From Bacteroidota bacterium (GTDB lineage: Bacteria > Bacteroidota > Ignavibacteria > Ignavibacteriales > Melioribacteraceae), in contig JAKAEE010000003.1 of the NCBI GenBank assembly GCA_021820065.1, forward strand, positions 28,555-92,554: 64,000 nucleotides of DNA, written 5' to 3'. Positions within the stretch are counted from its first letter, which is position 1. Each line of letters begins with the position of its first letter. Position numbers and translations under genes: made by a program. The notes beneath the pieces are model-generated. The model was not told the origin of the DNA. It searched no databases and worked only from the letters and a program-made list of their open reading frames with translations. Shown piece after piece: positions 7,112 through 17,163 of the stretch.

Positions 7112-9568
7112 ATGCGGGTGTTAAAATTTGGCGGTTCCTCGGTTGGAACGCCGGAGAGAATAAGCAGCGTAATTGATATTCTAAGCGGATACAAACAAAA
7201 AAAAATCCGCTTTGCAGTGGTATCGTCTGCCTTTCAAGGTGTGACCGATGGATTGATTTCCGTTAGCAAGAAAGCGGTTAATCGCGATGAAACTTACCGA
7301 AAGGGTTTCGCTAATCTTAAAGAACTTCACTTGCAAGCGGTAGATATTCTTGTTCATGATAAAAATGCCGATGAGCTGAAATCGAAGGTTAATCTTCTAC
7401 TGAATGAGCTGGAAGAAATTCTTCACGGAATATTTTTAGTTAAGGAACTCACACTTCGCACTTTAGATTTTGTGATGAGCTTCGGCGAGCGGCTTTCATG
7501 CACAATAATTGCCGGCGCTATGAATGTGCGCGGTATCGATTCCGAATTCATGGACTGCAGAACAATTATTAAAACAGACGACAACTTCGGCAACGCAAAA
7601 GTAAATTTTGAATTGACCGATAAAAATATTTCGGAACATTTTGCAAAGCATAAAAAAATTCAGATAGTTACCGGCTTCATCGGTTCAACAGACAAAGGTG
7701 AAACAACCACGCTCGGACGCGGCGGGTCGGATTATTCGGCGTCAATCATTGGCGCGGCATTGAATGCGGAAGAAATTGAAATCTGGACCGATGTTGACGG
7801 AATATTAACTGCCGATCCGCGCAAAGTTAGCGATTCATATTCGCTGAATGCCGTTACCTATGAAGAAGCAATGGAGATGTCGCACTTCGGCGCAAAGGTT
7901 ATTCATCCGCCGACAATGAAACCGGCGCTGATCAAAAAAATTCCGATTAGAATTAAAAATACTTTTAATCCTTCCTTTGAAGGGACTCTAATTGCAGAGA
8001 GCGAACAGGAAACAAGTTTCAGCGTTAAAGGTATTTCGTCCATCGACGATATCACACTTTTGAGAATCACCGGAAGCGGAATGGTTGGCGTTGTTGGCGT
8101 CGCATCAAGAATTTTTGGTGCGCTCGCGAGAGCAAGCGTCAATGTTATTCTGATTACGCAAGCTTCCTCCGAACACAGTGTTTGCTTTGCGGTTCTACCT
8201 CAGCATGGAAAGCAGTCCAAAAAAATAATTGAGGAAGAATTCAAGTGGGAAATCCGCGACGGAATGATTGACGAGGTGATTGTTGAGCCGGACGTTTCTA
8301 TCATTGCTGTTGTTGGCGAGAATATGCGTCACACACCGGGAATTTCCGGAAAAGTTTTTCGCGCGCTCGGCAAAAACGGAATTAACATTGTTGCCATCGC
8401 TCAAGGTTCTTCCGAACTGAATATTTCTTTGGTGATTCCGAAAGCAGATTTGAAAAAAGCGCTGAACGTTTTGCATAACTCGCTCTTCTTATCGAAACGA
8501 AAAATTTTGAATTTGTTTTTGATTGGACCGGGATTGGTCGGCAGCGCGCTGCTTCGTCTTTTGATCGACCGCAACATATATGTGTCGGATAAACTTCATA
8601 CGAATATCAAAGTTGCCGGTCTTCTGAATCGAAAGAAAATGTTTTTCGATGAAAAAGGTATCGACCTAAAAAGTTGGGAAGCGTCGCTTGGCAATGCGAA
8701 AGAAACTTCCCACCTCGAGAAATTTATTGAGCAGATGAAAGGAATGAATCTTCCCAATTCTATTCTGGTGGATTGCACTGCAACCGACAATGTTGTAAAA
8801 CATTATTTGGAAGTGCTGAACTCAAGCATCTCGATTGTAACACCGAACAAGATTGCGAACACACAAGGTTACGACCAGTTCATTGCGCTTAAGGAAGCGG
8901 CGTCGAAGAAAAATGTTCAGTTCAGATACGGGACAAATGTCGGCTCGGCGCTTCCGGTAATCAGTACTTTGAAAGATATAATTGCCAACGGCGACGAAGT
9001 GATTAAGATCGAAGGAATTTTTTCCGGCACATTGAGTTTTATTTTTAATACGTTGAAAGAGAAAGACAGCTTCAGCGAGGTTGTTAAACTTGCTAAAGAA
9101 CGTGGTTACACAGAACCCGATCCACGTGACGATTTAAGCGGACTTGACATGGCGAGAAAACTTTTAATTTTAATCCGCGAATCGGGAATTCGGTTTGAGT
9201 TGAAAGATATTGAAATTGAAAAATTAATTTCACGCGAATCGGAAAAAGCAAAAGGCATCGATGAGTTTTTCGAACGATTGAAAAAAGACGATGAACGGAT
9301 CATTCAAAAGAAAAAAGATGCTGCTGCCAGAAACTGCATGTTGAGTTACATTGCCAGATATGAAAACGGCAAAGCGAGATTGGCTATCGAAGAGATAGAT
9401 AAGAACCACCCATTCTCAAATCTAACCAACAGCGAAAACATTGTTGCATTCACCACAAAAAATTATTGGAGAAATCCTCTTATCATTCGCGGTCAAGGCG
9501 CAGGCGCAGATTTTACGGCAACGGGAATCCTTTCGGACATTCTAAGAATTTCAAATTACTTGAGCTAA
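7112..9568 (+). CDS. thrA: bifunctional aspartokinase / homoserine dehydrogenase I
   Basis: This 818-residue fusion catalyses the first and third steps of threonine synthesis: phosphorylation of aspartate, and reduction of aspartate semialdehyde to homoserine. The kinase domain (about 1-290) starts with KFGGSSVG and carries TLGRGGSDYSA. Two ACT regulatory domains follow (about 305-455, with GMVGVVGVASRIF and MRHTPGISGKVF), consistent with feedback control by threonine. The dehydrogenase part (about 465-818) opens with the NAD(P) motif FLIGPGLVGSALL and contains GTNVGSALPVI and GIFSGTLSFI. The length matches E. coli ThrA. It is the first gene of the operon, and asd begins 2 bases after its stop. 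No clear Shine-Dalgarno sequence precedes the ATG. Confidence 0.96.
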   Translation: MRVLKFGGSSVGTPERISSVIDILSGYKQKKIRFAVVSSAFQGVTDGLISVSKKAVNRDETYRKGFANLKELHLQAVDILVHDKNADELKSKVNLLLNELEEILHGIFLVKELTLRTLDFVMSFGERLSCTIIAGAMNVRGIDSEFMDCRTIIKTDDNFGNAKVNFELTDKNISEHFAKHKKIQIVTGFIGSTDKGETTTLGRGGSDYSASIIGAALNAEEIEIWTDVDGILTADPRKVSDSYSLNAVTYEEAMEMSHFGAKVIHPPTMKPALIKKIPIRIKNTFNPSFEGTLIAESEQETSFSVKGISSIDDITLLRITGSGMVGVVGVASRIFGALARASVNVILITQASSEHSVCFAVLPQHGKQSKKIIEEEFKWEIRDGMIDEVIVEPDVSIIAVVGENMRHTPGISGKVFRALGKNGINIVAIAQGSSELNISLVIPKADLKKALNVLHNSLFLSKRKILNLFLIGPGLVGSALLRLLIDRNIYVSDKLHTNIKVAGLLNRKKMFFDEKGIDLKSWEASLGNAKETSHLEKFIEQMKGMNLPNSILVDCTATDNVVKHYLEVLNSSISIVTPNKIANTQGYDQFIALKEAASKKNVQFRYGTNVGSALPVISTLKDIIANGDEVIKIEGIFSGTLSFIFNTLKEKDSFSEVVKLAKERGYTEPDPRDDLSGLDMARKLLILIRESGIRFELKDIEIEKLISRESEKAKGIDEFFERLKKDDERIIQKKKDAAARNCMLSYIARYENGKARLAIEEIDKNHPFSNLTNSENIVAFTTKNYWRNPLIIRGQGAGADFTATGILSDILRISNYLS

Positions 9569-9570
9569 AC

Positions 9571-10620
9571 ATGAGCGAGACAAAGAAAACTAATGTTGCG
9601 ATTTTAGGCGCAACAGGTAGTGTAGGACAAAAATTTATTGAATTGCTTTCAAATCATCCTTGGTTTGAGATTGCGGAACTTGCGGCGTCCGACAAATCAG
9701 CCGGGAAAAAATACAGCGAAGCCGTGAACTGGGTTATGCAAACGACGCTGGATAAAAAGATTGCTGCGATGGAAGTTTTGAAATGCGAGCCGAATCTAAA
9801 ATCAAAAATAGTTTTCTCTGCGCTCGATGCTTCTGTTGCCGGAACAATAGAAGAAAATTTTGCAAAAGCCGGGTACGTTGTTATTTCTAATGCACGCAAC
9901 CACCGTTTTGATGACGATGTTCCGTTGATGGTGCCGGAGATAAATTCCGATCATCTCGAACTTGTTAAGGTTCAGAAGTTTGGCAAAGGTGCAATTGTGA
10001 CCAACCCGAACTGCTCGACAATCGGATTGGTAATGGCGCTCAAACCGCTTGCAGATAAATTCGGAATCGAATCCGTGAACGTTGTAACGATGCAGGCTAT
10101 TTCCGGCGGCGGTTACCCCGGCGTTCCCAGCATGGATATTATTGATAACGTGATACCTTTCATCGGCGGCGAAGAAGAAAAAATGGAAAAGGAACCGAGA
10201 AAAATTTTAGGATCGCTGAGCGGGAATAAAGTGGAATACGCTCACATGATAGTTAGTGCTCAGTGCAACCGCGTTAGCGTTATTGATGGACATACGGAAG
10301 CAGTTCAAGTGAAATTGAAAAAGAAAGTTTCGAAAGAAGAAATTATTGAGGCGTGGAATAATTTTTCCGGCGAGCCGCAGAAACTTAATTTGCCATTTGC
10401 GCCAGCTCAACCTCTAATTTATTTAGAAGGTGAAAAATATCCGCAGCCAAAGCTGCACAGAAATTTGGGAAACGGAATGGCTGTTTCGATTGGAAGACTC
10501 CGTGAATGTCCGTTGTTCGATTATAAATTTGTTGTTCTCTCTCACAACACCGTGCGCGGCGCAGCGGGCGGAACAATTTTAATTGCTGAATTGATGAAAG
10601 CAAAAAGTTATCTGGATTAA
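9571..10620 (+). CDS. asd: aspartate-semialdehyde dehydrogenase
   Basis: This 349-residue enzyme reduces aspartyl phosphate to aspartate semialdehyde, the step between the two ThrA activities. The nucleotide-binding loop is [10 protein letters not shown] (residues about 12-21) and the catalytic Cys is in [10 protein letters not shown] near residue 150. The substrate loop [10 protein letters not shown], the catalytic-His segment [10 protein letters not shown] and the C-terminal [11 protein letters not shown] all match the archaeal/fungal-type branch of the family rather than the E. coli type. The ATG at 9571, two bases after the thrA stop, gives a proper N-terminus ([12 protein letters not shown]). 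Placing asd inside the thr operon puts the whole aspartate-to-threonine route on one transcript. Confidence 0.95.
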   Translation: MSETKKTNVAILGATGSVGQKFIELLSNHPWFEIAELAASDKSAGKKYSEAVNWVMQTTLDKKIAAMEVLKCEPNLKSKIVFSALDASVAGTIEENFAKAGYVVISNARNHRFDDDVPLMVPEINSDHLELVKVQKFGKGAIVTNPNCSTIGLVMALKPLADKFGIESVNVVTMQAISGGGYPGVPSMDIIDNVIPFIGGEEEKMEKEPRKILGSLSGNKVEYAHMIVSAQCNRVSVIDGHTEAVQVKLKKKVSKEEIIEAWNNFSGEPQKLNLPFAPAQPLIYLEGEKYPQPKLHRNLGNGMAVSIGRLRECPLFDYKFVVLSHNTVRGAAGGTILIAELMKAKSYLD

Positions 10621-10623
10621 TCT

Positions 10624-11577
10624 ATGGGTGATAAAAGTATAAAAGTTACTGCGCCGGCTACCGTGTCAAATGTCGGACCCGGATTCGACATAATGGGTTT
10701 TGCGCTCGACACAGTCGTTGAAGAAATGGTGGTGAGGTTGAAAGGCAAGCCGGGAATTAGAATTAAAAAAATTACCGGCGATAAATCGGAACGATCCTTC
10801 GGAAAAGGTCTGCCGTTCAACGTTAAGAAGAATACTGCTACCGTTGCGCTTTCACACATGCTTGCGAAATTGGAAATGAACATTGGCGTTGAACTGGAAA
10901 TCAGAAAAAAAATGATTTCGGGAAGCGGACTCGGTTCAAGCGCGGCAAGTGCGGTTGCTGCACCGTTCGCATTAAATGAATTGCTGGATCGTCCGTTTAG
11001 CAAAAGTGAGTTGATGGAATTTGCATTGCTTGGCGAAGAAGTCGCGTCTGGGTGCATTCATGCCGATAACGTGGCGCCGTGTCTTTACGGCGGATTTATT
11101 TTAATTCGCGGTTACAATCCAACAGACATAATTCAGATCGAGCCGCCGAAGAAACTTCACTGCACAATTTTGCATCCACAGTTCGAGATTAAAACTTCCG
11201 AAGCGAGAAAATTGATCAAACATAATTATCCGTTGAAAGACATAATTGCACAAAGTGGAAATGCTGCTGGACTTATTGCCGGTTTGTTAAAGAGTGATTA
11301 TAATTTGATTAAACGCTCGTTGAACGATGTGATAGCCGAACCAGCCCGTGCTCAACTGATTCCGGGATTTTATGAGATTAAAGAAGCTGCAATGAAAGCC
11401 GGTTCGATCGGATGCAGTATCTCCGGTTCCGGTCCGGCAATATTTGCGTTCAGCACTTCGTACGAAAAAGGAATTGAAATCGGCAAAGCGATGAAGAAAG
11501 TTTCATCGGAACGTGTGAAGAAAAATATTGTGTATGTCTCTCCAATTAACACAGTTGGACCAAAGATAATCGGTTAG
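10624..11577 (+). CDS. thrB: homoserine kinase
   Basis: This GHMP-family kinase of 317 residues phosphorylates homoserine to O-phosphohomoserine. The N-terminal substrate motif is PATVSNVGPGFDIMG, the ATP-binding glycine-rich loop is GSGLGSSAASAV near residue 100, and the C-terminal GHMP motif is CSISGSGPAIFAF near residue 262. Length and motif order are normal. It begins 3 bases after the asd stop and ends 1 base before thrC. Confidence 0.95.
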   Translation: MGDKSIKVTAPATVSNVGPGFDIMGFALDTVVEEMVVRLKGKPGIRIKKITGDKSERSFGKGLPFNVKKNTATVALSHMLAKLEMNIGVELEIRKKMISGSGLGSSAASAVAAPFALNELLDRPFSKSELMEFALLGEEVASGCIHADNVAPCLYGGFILIRGYNPTDIIQIEPPKKLHCTILHPQFEIKTSEARKLIKHNYPLKDIIAQSGNAAGLIAGLLKSDYNLIKRSLNDVIAEPARAQLIPGFYEIKEAAMKAGSIGCSISGSGPAIFAFSTSYEKGIEIGKAMKKVSSERVKKNIVYVSPINTVGPKIIG

Positions 11578-11578
11578 C

Positions 11579-12901
11579 ATGAAGTACTTCAGCACACGCG
11601 ACAAAAATAATTTTGTTTCTTTCAGAGAGGCGGTAATGCACGGTCTTGCTGCCGACGGCGGACTATTTCTTCCCGAACGGATTCCCTCGTTCTCAAAATC
11701 ATTTTTGGAAAATCTTCGCGCGTTATCGTTTAAAGAGATTGGTTATCAGACCGCAAAACTTTTTGTCGGTGATGAGATTAGTGAATCTAAGCTCCATGAA
11801 ATCATAGAACGTTCAATTGACTTTCCTGCACCCGTTGTTGATCTGGATAACCAGCTGCATGTGTTGGAATTATTTCACGGTCCTACTCTTGCGTTCAAAG
11901 ATTTCGGCGCGCAGTTCATGGCAAGAACAATGGAACATTTTGTTAAAGATGACAACCGCGAGCTGGTAATTCTTGTCGCAACATCGGGCGATACAGGCAG
12001 CGCGGTTGCGCACGGTTTTTATGGAGTAGAAGGAATAAAAGTTTTTCTTTTGTACCCAAGCGGGAAAGTTAGCGCGATACAAGAAAAACAATTAACCACT
12101 CTCGATAAAAATATTGTCGCACTGGAAATACACGGAACGTTTGACGATTGCCAGCATCTGGTTAAATCCGCGTTCACCGATGACGATTTGAAAGAGAAAT
12201 TAAATCTTAGCTCGGCAAATTCCATTAACATTGCGCGGCTTATTCCGCAATCATTCTATTATATAAATGCAGTGAAGCAGTTGAAATCTTCTGGCAGAGA
12301 AATTATTGTTTCTGTTCCTTCCGGCAATCTCGGAAATATCACCGCGGGATTGATCGCAAAGCACATGGGTCTGCCCATCGCAAAATTTATTGCCGCAACA
12401 AATTCGAACGACGTGTTCACGAATTATCTTTCCTCAGGCAAGTTCGAACCGCGAAAATCGGTTCAGACATATTCCAACGCAATGGATGTCGGCAATCCAA
12501 GCAACCTTGAACGGGTGAGAAGTTTATTCGGCGATAATTTAGAAAACATGGAAAGCGAAATCGCCTCGTTCAGTTTTAACGATGATGAAACAGTTGATGG
12601 AATAAAAGAAGTTTACGACAAATTCGGTTACGTGATCGATCCTCACGGTTCCGTTGGTTATCTCGCCATGAAAAAATACAGGATGCGCAGTTTGTCGCTG
12701 CAGCACAAAACCAATTACGATGCCGTTGTTGTTGAAACCGCTCATCCGGCAAAGTTTAAGGATGTAGTGGATAACACAATCAACCGTGAAATAGAAATGC
12801 CGGAACGACTTGCTGAATGCATGAAGAAGAAAAAACATTCGATCATTCTTGACAGCAAGTTTGAGACTTTCAAAGACTATTTACTCGGTACTGTTGAGTG
12901 A
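11579..12901 (+). CDS. thrC: threonine synthase
   Basis: This PLP enzyme of 440 residues converts O-phosphohomoserine to threonine and phosphate. The N-terminal signature is MKYFSTRD...VSFREAVMHGLAADGGLFLP, and the PLP lysine is K107 in GPTLAFKDFGAQF. The cofactor phosphate loop is PSGNLGNITAG near residue 245, and VATSGDTGSAV lies near 140. The length is that of the bacterial class II (E. coli-like) enzyme. It is the last gene of thrA-asd-thrB-thrC, and no terminator hairpin with a T tract follows directly. Confidence 0.95.
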   Translation: MKYFSTRDKNNFVSFREAVMHGLAADGGLFLPERIPSFSKSFLENLRALSFKEIGYQTAKLFVGDEISESKLHEIIERSIDFPAPVVDLDNQLHVLELFHGPTLAFKDFGAQFMARTMEHFVKDDNRELVILVATSGDTGSAVAHGFYGVEGIKVFLLYPSGKVSAIQEKQLTTLDKNIVALEIHGTFDDCQHLVKSAFTDDDLKEKLNLSSANSINIARLIPQSFYYINAVKQLKSSGREIIVSVPSGNLGNITAGLIAKHMGLPIAKFIAATNSNDVFTNYLSSGKFEPRKSVQTYSNAMDVGNPSNLERVRSLFGDNLENMESEIASFSFNDDETVDGIKEVYDKFGYVIDPHGSVGYLAMKKYRMRSLSLQHKTNYDAVVVETAHPAKFKDVVDNTINREIEMPERLAECMKKKKHSIILDSKFETFKDYLLGTVE

Positions 12902-13031
12902 ACCGCATCTCAATTCTCTAATTGTGTTGCGCCAAAATATGGGAATCCTCCAAAGGAGTCCTTCGGACATCCCTTCGTGGAAAAGGTAACCGAGATATGG
13001 TCAGAAATAATGGATCTAGTTCATTGCGAAT

Positions 13032-13060
13032 GTAAAGCGAACAGCCTGTTCGCTCTACAA
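13032..13060. repeat. palindromic intergenic repeat (TGTAGAGCGA family)
   Basis: A 14-base arm TGTAAAGCGAACAG and its near-perfect complement CTGTTCGCTCTACA (one A:C-type mismatch) are separated by one base. The outer sequence TGTAGAGCGA/TCGCTCTACA recurs in the palindrome at 42775-42799, so both may be copies of one REP-like family. There is no T tract, so this is not a standard terminator. The rest of the 251-base gap (12902-13152) contains a GGAATCCTCCAAAGGAGTCC-like stretch at about 12940-12980 and no gene. Confidence 0.6.
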
Positions 13061-13152
13061 CACGTAATTCAATTTTATTTCGGCGAAGCGTTGAATTAAG
13101 GATTCATTTCAGATAAATTCTAACAAAAGTTTTCACACTTAAAGGAAATGCA

Positions 13153-16100
13153 ATGAAAATTTCCAAAATGCTTTTTATTAATCTTTTTCTTGCTGCAACT
13201 ATTTATTCGCAAGTAATAGACACATCTTATTTCAGCGGATTGGATTATAGAAATATCGGTCCGTTCCGCGGTGGAAGATCATGCGCTGTTGTCGGTGTTC
13301 CGTCCAATCAATCGCTCTTTTATTTCGGTTCAACAGGCGGCGGTGTTTGGAAAAGCGAGAATGCCGGGACAACATGGAAAAATATTTCGGATAAATTCTT
13401 CGGCGGATCAATCGGATCAATTGCGGTGAGTTCGTGGGATCCCAACATTATATATGTTGGTACGGGTGAAGAAACTGTACGCGGAAATGTTTCAAGCGGA
13501 AACGGAATGTGGAAGAGCGACGATGCCGGGAAAACTTGGAAACCTGTCGGACTCGAAGACTCGCGTCACATAACGAGAATCGTCATCGATCCTAAGAATC
13601 CGGATTTGGTTTACGCCGCGTGTCTTGGTCATTTGTGGGGACCGAGTTCCGAACGCGGTGTTTATCGCTCCAAAGACGGCGGAAAAACCTGGCAGCGGAT
13701 TTTATTCGCAAACGATCAAGCGGGCGCAATCGATTTAACAATGGACCCGACAAATCCCAGAATACTTTTCGCATCAACGTGGCGCGTGATAAGAACGCCT
13801 TACAGTTTGGAAAGCGGCGGAGAAGGTTCGGCGCTTTGGAAATCTACCGATGGCGGTGACACATGGAAAAATATTTCCAACAATAAAGGAATGCCGAAAG
13901 GAACAATTGGAATCATCGGCGTTGCGGTTTCAAAAGCGGACCCTCAGCGCGTTTACGCAATTGTTGAAGCAAACGAAGGTGGTGTATTCCGTTCGGATAA
14001 TGGCGGTGAGACGTGGACAAAAATAAACGAAGACAGAAATCTTCGTCAGCGCGCTTGGTACTACTCGCGCATCTATGCCGATCCGAAAGACAAAGACAAA
14101 GTTTATGTTTTGAATGTCGGGTTCTGGCGTTCGAAGGACGGCGGAAAAAGTTTTGAAGATATCGGAACACCGCACGGAGATCATCACGATCTATGGATCA
14201 ATCCCGACAACACAGACATAATGATAATTGCCGATGACGGCGGCGCGCAGATTACCGTTGACGGCGGAAAAAGTTGGAGTACATATTACAATCAGCCCAC
14301 AGCGCAATTTTACAGAGTAACAACCGACGATCATTTTCCGTATAGAATTTACGGCGCACAACAAGACAACAGCACTGTAAGGATTCTTCATCGAACTGAC
14401 GGAGGAAGTATCGGCGAGAAAGATTGGGAACCAACTGCCGGATTTGAAAGCGGCTGGGTAACTCCCGATCCGAAAGATAACGATATTGTTTACGGCGGAA
14501 ATTACGGCGGCTTCATCGGAATGTTGGATCATCGTACCCACGAAAGACGCACTGTTAATGTCTGGCCTGATAACCCGATTGGTCACGGCGACAAAGATAT
14601 GAAGTACCGCTTCCAATGGAATTTTCCATTGATGTTTTCTAAACACGACCCCAACACACTTTACGCTGCCGGAAATGTTTTGTTCAAAACCACAAACGGC
14701 GGGCAAACCTGGCAGCGGATCAGCGGAGACCTTACACGTAACGATACAACAAAAGAAGAATCAACCGGCGGACCGATTACAAAAGATAATACCGGCGTTG
14801 AATACTACTGCACAATTTTCACAATGGCAGAAAGTCCGCTGAAAGATGGAATAATCTGGACGGGTTCCGATGACGGATTGATTTACGTTACGACCGACGG
14901 CGGAAAAAATTGGCAAAACGTTACGCCGCCGAAAAATTTGCTGCCGGAGTGGGCACAGATAAACAGCATCGAAGCAAATCCTTTTAACGAAGGCGGACTT
15001 TATGTTGCCGCAACCAGATACAAGTCGGACGATTATAAACCGTACCTTCTCAAGACAACTGATTTCGGGAAAACGTGGAAGAAAATTGTAAATGGAATTG
15101 ATGAAAAACATTTTACACGCGTGATAAGAGCGGATGACAAAAGAAAAGGATTGCTCTTCGCCGGAACCGAAGAAGGCATGTACGTTTCATTCAACGACGG
15201 AGAAAATTGGCAGACGTTCCAGCAAAATCTTCCAGTCGTTCCGATTACAGACCTAGCAATCAAGAATGAAGATTTAATAGTTGCAACGCAAGGAAGATCG
15301 TTCTGGATTATGGATGACATTTCCCCGTTACGTCAATTGAACAATGATGTTGAAAACAAAAACTTCTGGCTTTATCAACCGAGACCGACATTCCGCATGG
15401 GCGGTGGCGGGGGCGGTGGATTAACCGCCGGGAAAAATTTGCAGAGCGGTGTAATTCTAAATTATTATTTTAAAGAAATGCCGGACAGCGGTTCCGTTGA
15501 ACTGAAAATTTATGAAGCGGATGGCAAAGTAATTAAAAACTATAAACCGAAATCAAAAGAGAAAAACGAAAAACTTCCGATCAAAAAAGGTTCGAACAGA
15601 TTTATCTGGAACATGCGTTACCCCGATGCTGAAAAATTTGACGGGATGATATTGTGGAGCGGCGGCGGATTGACGGGACCAATTGCAATTCCCGGAGATT
15701 ACAAAGCGGTTCTAGTTGATGGAAAAGACAGCGTTGTTGTTCTGTTCACAATTGTTAAAGATCCCAGGTCGTCTGCATCTCAACAAGATTTGCAAGAGCA
15801 ATTCGACTTTTTAATTTCCGTGCGTGATAAATTAACCGAAATGCACAGGGCGATAAAGCAAATTAGAAATATTAGAAAGCAGTTGAAGGATATTAACGAG
15901 AGAGTTAAGGAACTGAAGAACGCGGAAGATGTAAAAAAACTCAGCGATGAAATTGATAAGAAGATAACCTCGATTGAAGAATCCTTGTATCAGACGAAAA
16001 ATAAAAGTCCGCAAGACCCGTTGAACTATCCGGTCAGATTGAACGATAAACTTTCATCGCTAAATTCCGATGTAGCTAGCGGAAGTTTCAAGCCGACGGA

Positions 16101-16260
16101 TCAAGCGATTGCCGTTAAGAACGAACTTGTCGGAAAAATAGATGAACAGTTGAGCAAATTAAAAGATGTGATTGCCAATGAGATTCCAAAGTTCAACAAA
16201 CTGGTTGAGGATGTAAAAGTGCCTGCAGTAATTTTAATGAAGGAGAACGACAAAAAATAA
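13153..16260 (+). CDS. secreted Asp-box (BNR/VPS10-like) beta-propeller protein
   Basis: This 1035-residue exported protein has a signal peptide (MKISKMLFINLFLAATIYSQ) and a large propeller region (about 25-730) with at least ten Asp-box motifs of the form S/T-x-D/N-x-G-x-T-W. Examples are SENAGTTW, SDDAGKTW, SKDGGKTW, STDGGDTW, SDNGGETW, TTNGGQTW, TTDGGKNW and TTDFGKTW. This architecture is found in sortilin/VPS10-like and photosystem-assembly-like proteins that are often mislabelled glycosyl hydrolases. The repeats alone do not predict sialidase activity. A run of eight glycines (near 752-760) links to a beta domain, then to a C-terminal coiled coil (about 890-1025, TEMHRAIKQIRNIRKQL). The role is probably surface or periplasmic protein binding. 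Confidence 0.85.
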   Translation: MKISKMLFINLFLAATIYSQVIDTSYFSGLDYRNIGPFRGGRSCAVVGVPSNQSLFYFGSTGGGVWKSENAGTTWKNISDKFFGGSIGSIAVSSWDPNIIYVGTGEETVRGNVSSGNGMWKSDDAGKTWKPVGLEDSRHITRIVIDPKNPDLVYAACLGHLWGPSSERGVYRSKDGGKTWQRILFANDQAGAIDLTMDPTNPRILFASTWRVIRTPYSLESGGEGSALWKSTDGGDTWKNISNNKGMPKGTIGIIGVAVSKADPQRVYAIVEANEGGVFRSDNGGETWTKINEDRNLRQRAWYYSRIYADPKDKDKVYVLNVGFWRSKDGGKSFEDIGTPHGDHHDLWINPDNTDIMIIADDGGAQITVDGGKSWSTYYNQPTAQFYRVTTDDHFPYRIYGAQQDNSTVRILHRTDGGSIGEKDWEPTAGFESGWVTPDPKDNDIVYGGNYGGFIGMLDHRTHERRTVNVWPDNPIGHGDKDMKYRFQWNFPLMFSKHDPNTLYAAGNVLFKTTNGGQTWQRISGDLTRNDTTKEESTGGPITKDNTGVEYYCTIFTMAESPLKDGIIWTGSDDGLIYVTTDGGKNWQNVTPPKNLLPEWAQINSIEANPFNEGGLYVAATRYKSDDYKPYLLKTTDFGKTWKKIVNGIDEKHFTRVIRADDKRKGLLFAGTEEGMYVSFNDGENWQTFQQNLPVVPITDLAIKNEDLIVATQGRSFWIMDDISPLRQLNNDVENKNFWLYQPRPTFRMGGGGGGGLTAGKNLQSGVILNYYFKEMPDSGSVELKIYEADGKVIKNYKPKSKEKNEKLPIKKGSNRFIWNMRYPDAEKFDGMILWSGGGLTGPIAIPGDYKAVLVDGKDSVVVLFTIVKDPRSSASQQDLQEQFDFLISVRDKLTEMHRAIKQIRNIRKQLKDINERVKELKNAEDVKKLSDEIDKKITSIEESLYQTKNKSPQDPLNYPVRLNDKLSSLNSDVASGSFKPTDQAIAVKNELVGKIDEQLSKLKDVIANEIPKFNKLVEDVKVPAVILMKENDKK

Positions 16261-16443
16261 TTCCCGAGTGAATGCTTAATAAGAATATAGTCTCAAAACA
16301 AAAAGCCGGTGGGTTGATTTTTCCTAAATAATCTATCCCATAAGCTAAGAGAAACAAAACGGGATGGATTTTGAATTCGGTTATAACGAAATTAGTTCAG
16401 CATTATTAAATAATAACCTTTCAAATATCCTTCGGGGGTATTA

Positions 16444-17094
16444 ATGAAACTTCTAATTTTGTTTTTGCTTTCTACCGCTATGTTTGCTCAAACTAATTCA
16501 TCTGCTAGCGATTCATCATCGGTACGAAAACCGTTTTCTTCCGGCGATGTAGAAATATCATTCCTTGGCGGGTATGCTCATACTACTTATGAAACGACCT
16601 ATAGTTATTCGTATCCCAATCCACATGAGGCAACTTCAAAATCATCGATTGACGTAATTGATCTGGGAGGAACTATTGGTTTTTATTTTGCGCAGGGACT
16701 GTCATTCGAGCCGGAGCTTAAGTTCTCATATTCTTTTGGCAAATCCGGCGGCTCCAATTTCGTTTATTCGGTTATCGGCAACCTTTCTTATACGCATCTA
16801 TTCAAGGAAGGTAAATACGCAATGTTTATTAGAGCGGGTTATGGAACTGCTAACGGAGTTCCGATTCTGCCGCCCAACGACTTAATTTATAAAGTTGGTG
16901 CCGACAAGAACAGTCAAATTCTAAATTTTGGCATCGGGACTAAAAGTTTTCTAACGGAAAACATTCTATTGCGCACAGAACTTGGTTATACTTCTTATAG
17001 TGACAGCGATGATAAAAAAACTTATGGGATTACCGGCTACAAAACGAGTTATTCGTTCGTGAAAGTTTTGGTTGGGCTTTCTTTTCTTTTATGA
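16444..17094 (+). CDS. outer-membrane beta-barrel protein
   Basis: This 216-residue exported protein has a signal peptide (MKLLILFLLSTAMFAQ) followed by alternating amphipathic strands rich in Gly, Tyr and Phe, such as FYFAQGLSFEPELKFSY and GYAHTTYETTYSY. It ends in FVKVLVGLSFLL, the hydrophobic or aromatic C-terminal strand expected for BamA-inserted barrels. About eight strands fit an OmpA/OmpW-like small barrel. No ligand or function can be assigned. A GGGGG-containing ribosome-binding site lies a few bases upstream. The preceding gap (16261-16443) has only an imperfect hairpin ATCTATCCC/GGGATGGAT at about 16330-16372. Confidence 0.75.
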   Translation: MKLLILFLLSTAMFAQTNSSASDSSSVRKPFSSGDVEISFLGGYAHTTYETTYSYSYPNPHEATSKSSIDVIDLGGTIGFYFAQGLSFEPELKFSYSFGKSGGSNFVYSVIGNLSYTHLFKEGKYAMFIRAGYGTANGVPILPPNDLIYKVGADKNSQILNFGIGTKSFLTENILLRTELGYTSYSDSDDKKTYGITGYKTSYSFVKVLVGLSFLL

Positions 17095-17126
17095 TTGTTC
17101 AGTTTCGATTCTTTGATGTAAATTTG
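17095..17126 (+). promoter_or_regulatory. putative Bacteroidota-type promoter
   Basis: TTG at 17095-17097 and TAAATTTG at 17119-17126 are 21 bases apart, matching TTG-N(17-23)-TAnnTTTG. The motif is about 38 bases upstream of the hydrolase start at 17164. Confidence 0.45.
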
Positions 17127-17163
17127 GCGGCGTAAAAATCAGTAAAAAGCATCTGGAGATAAT

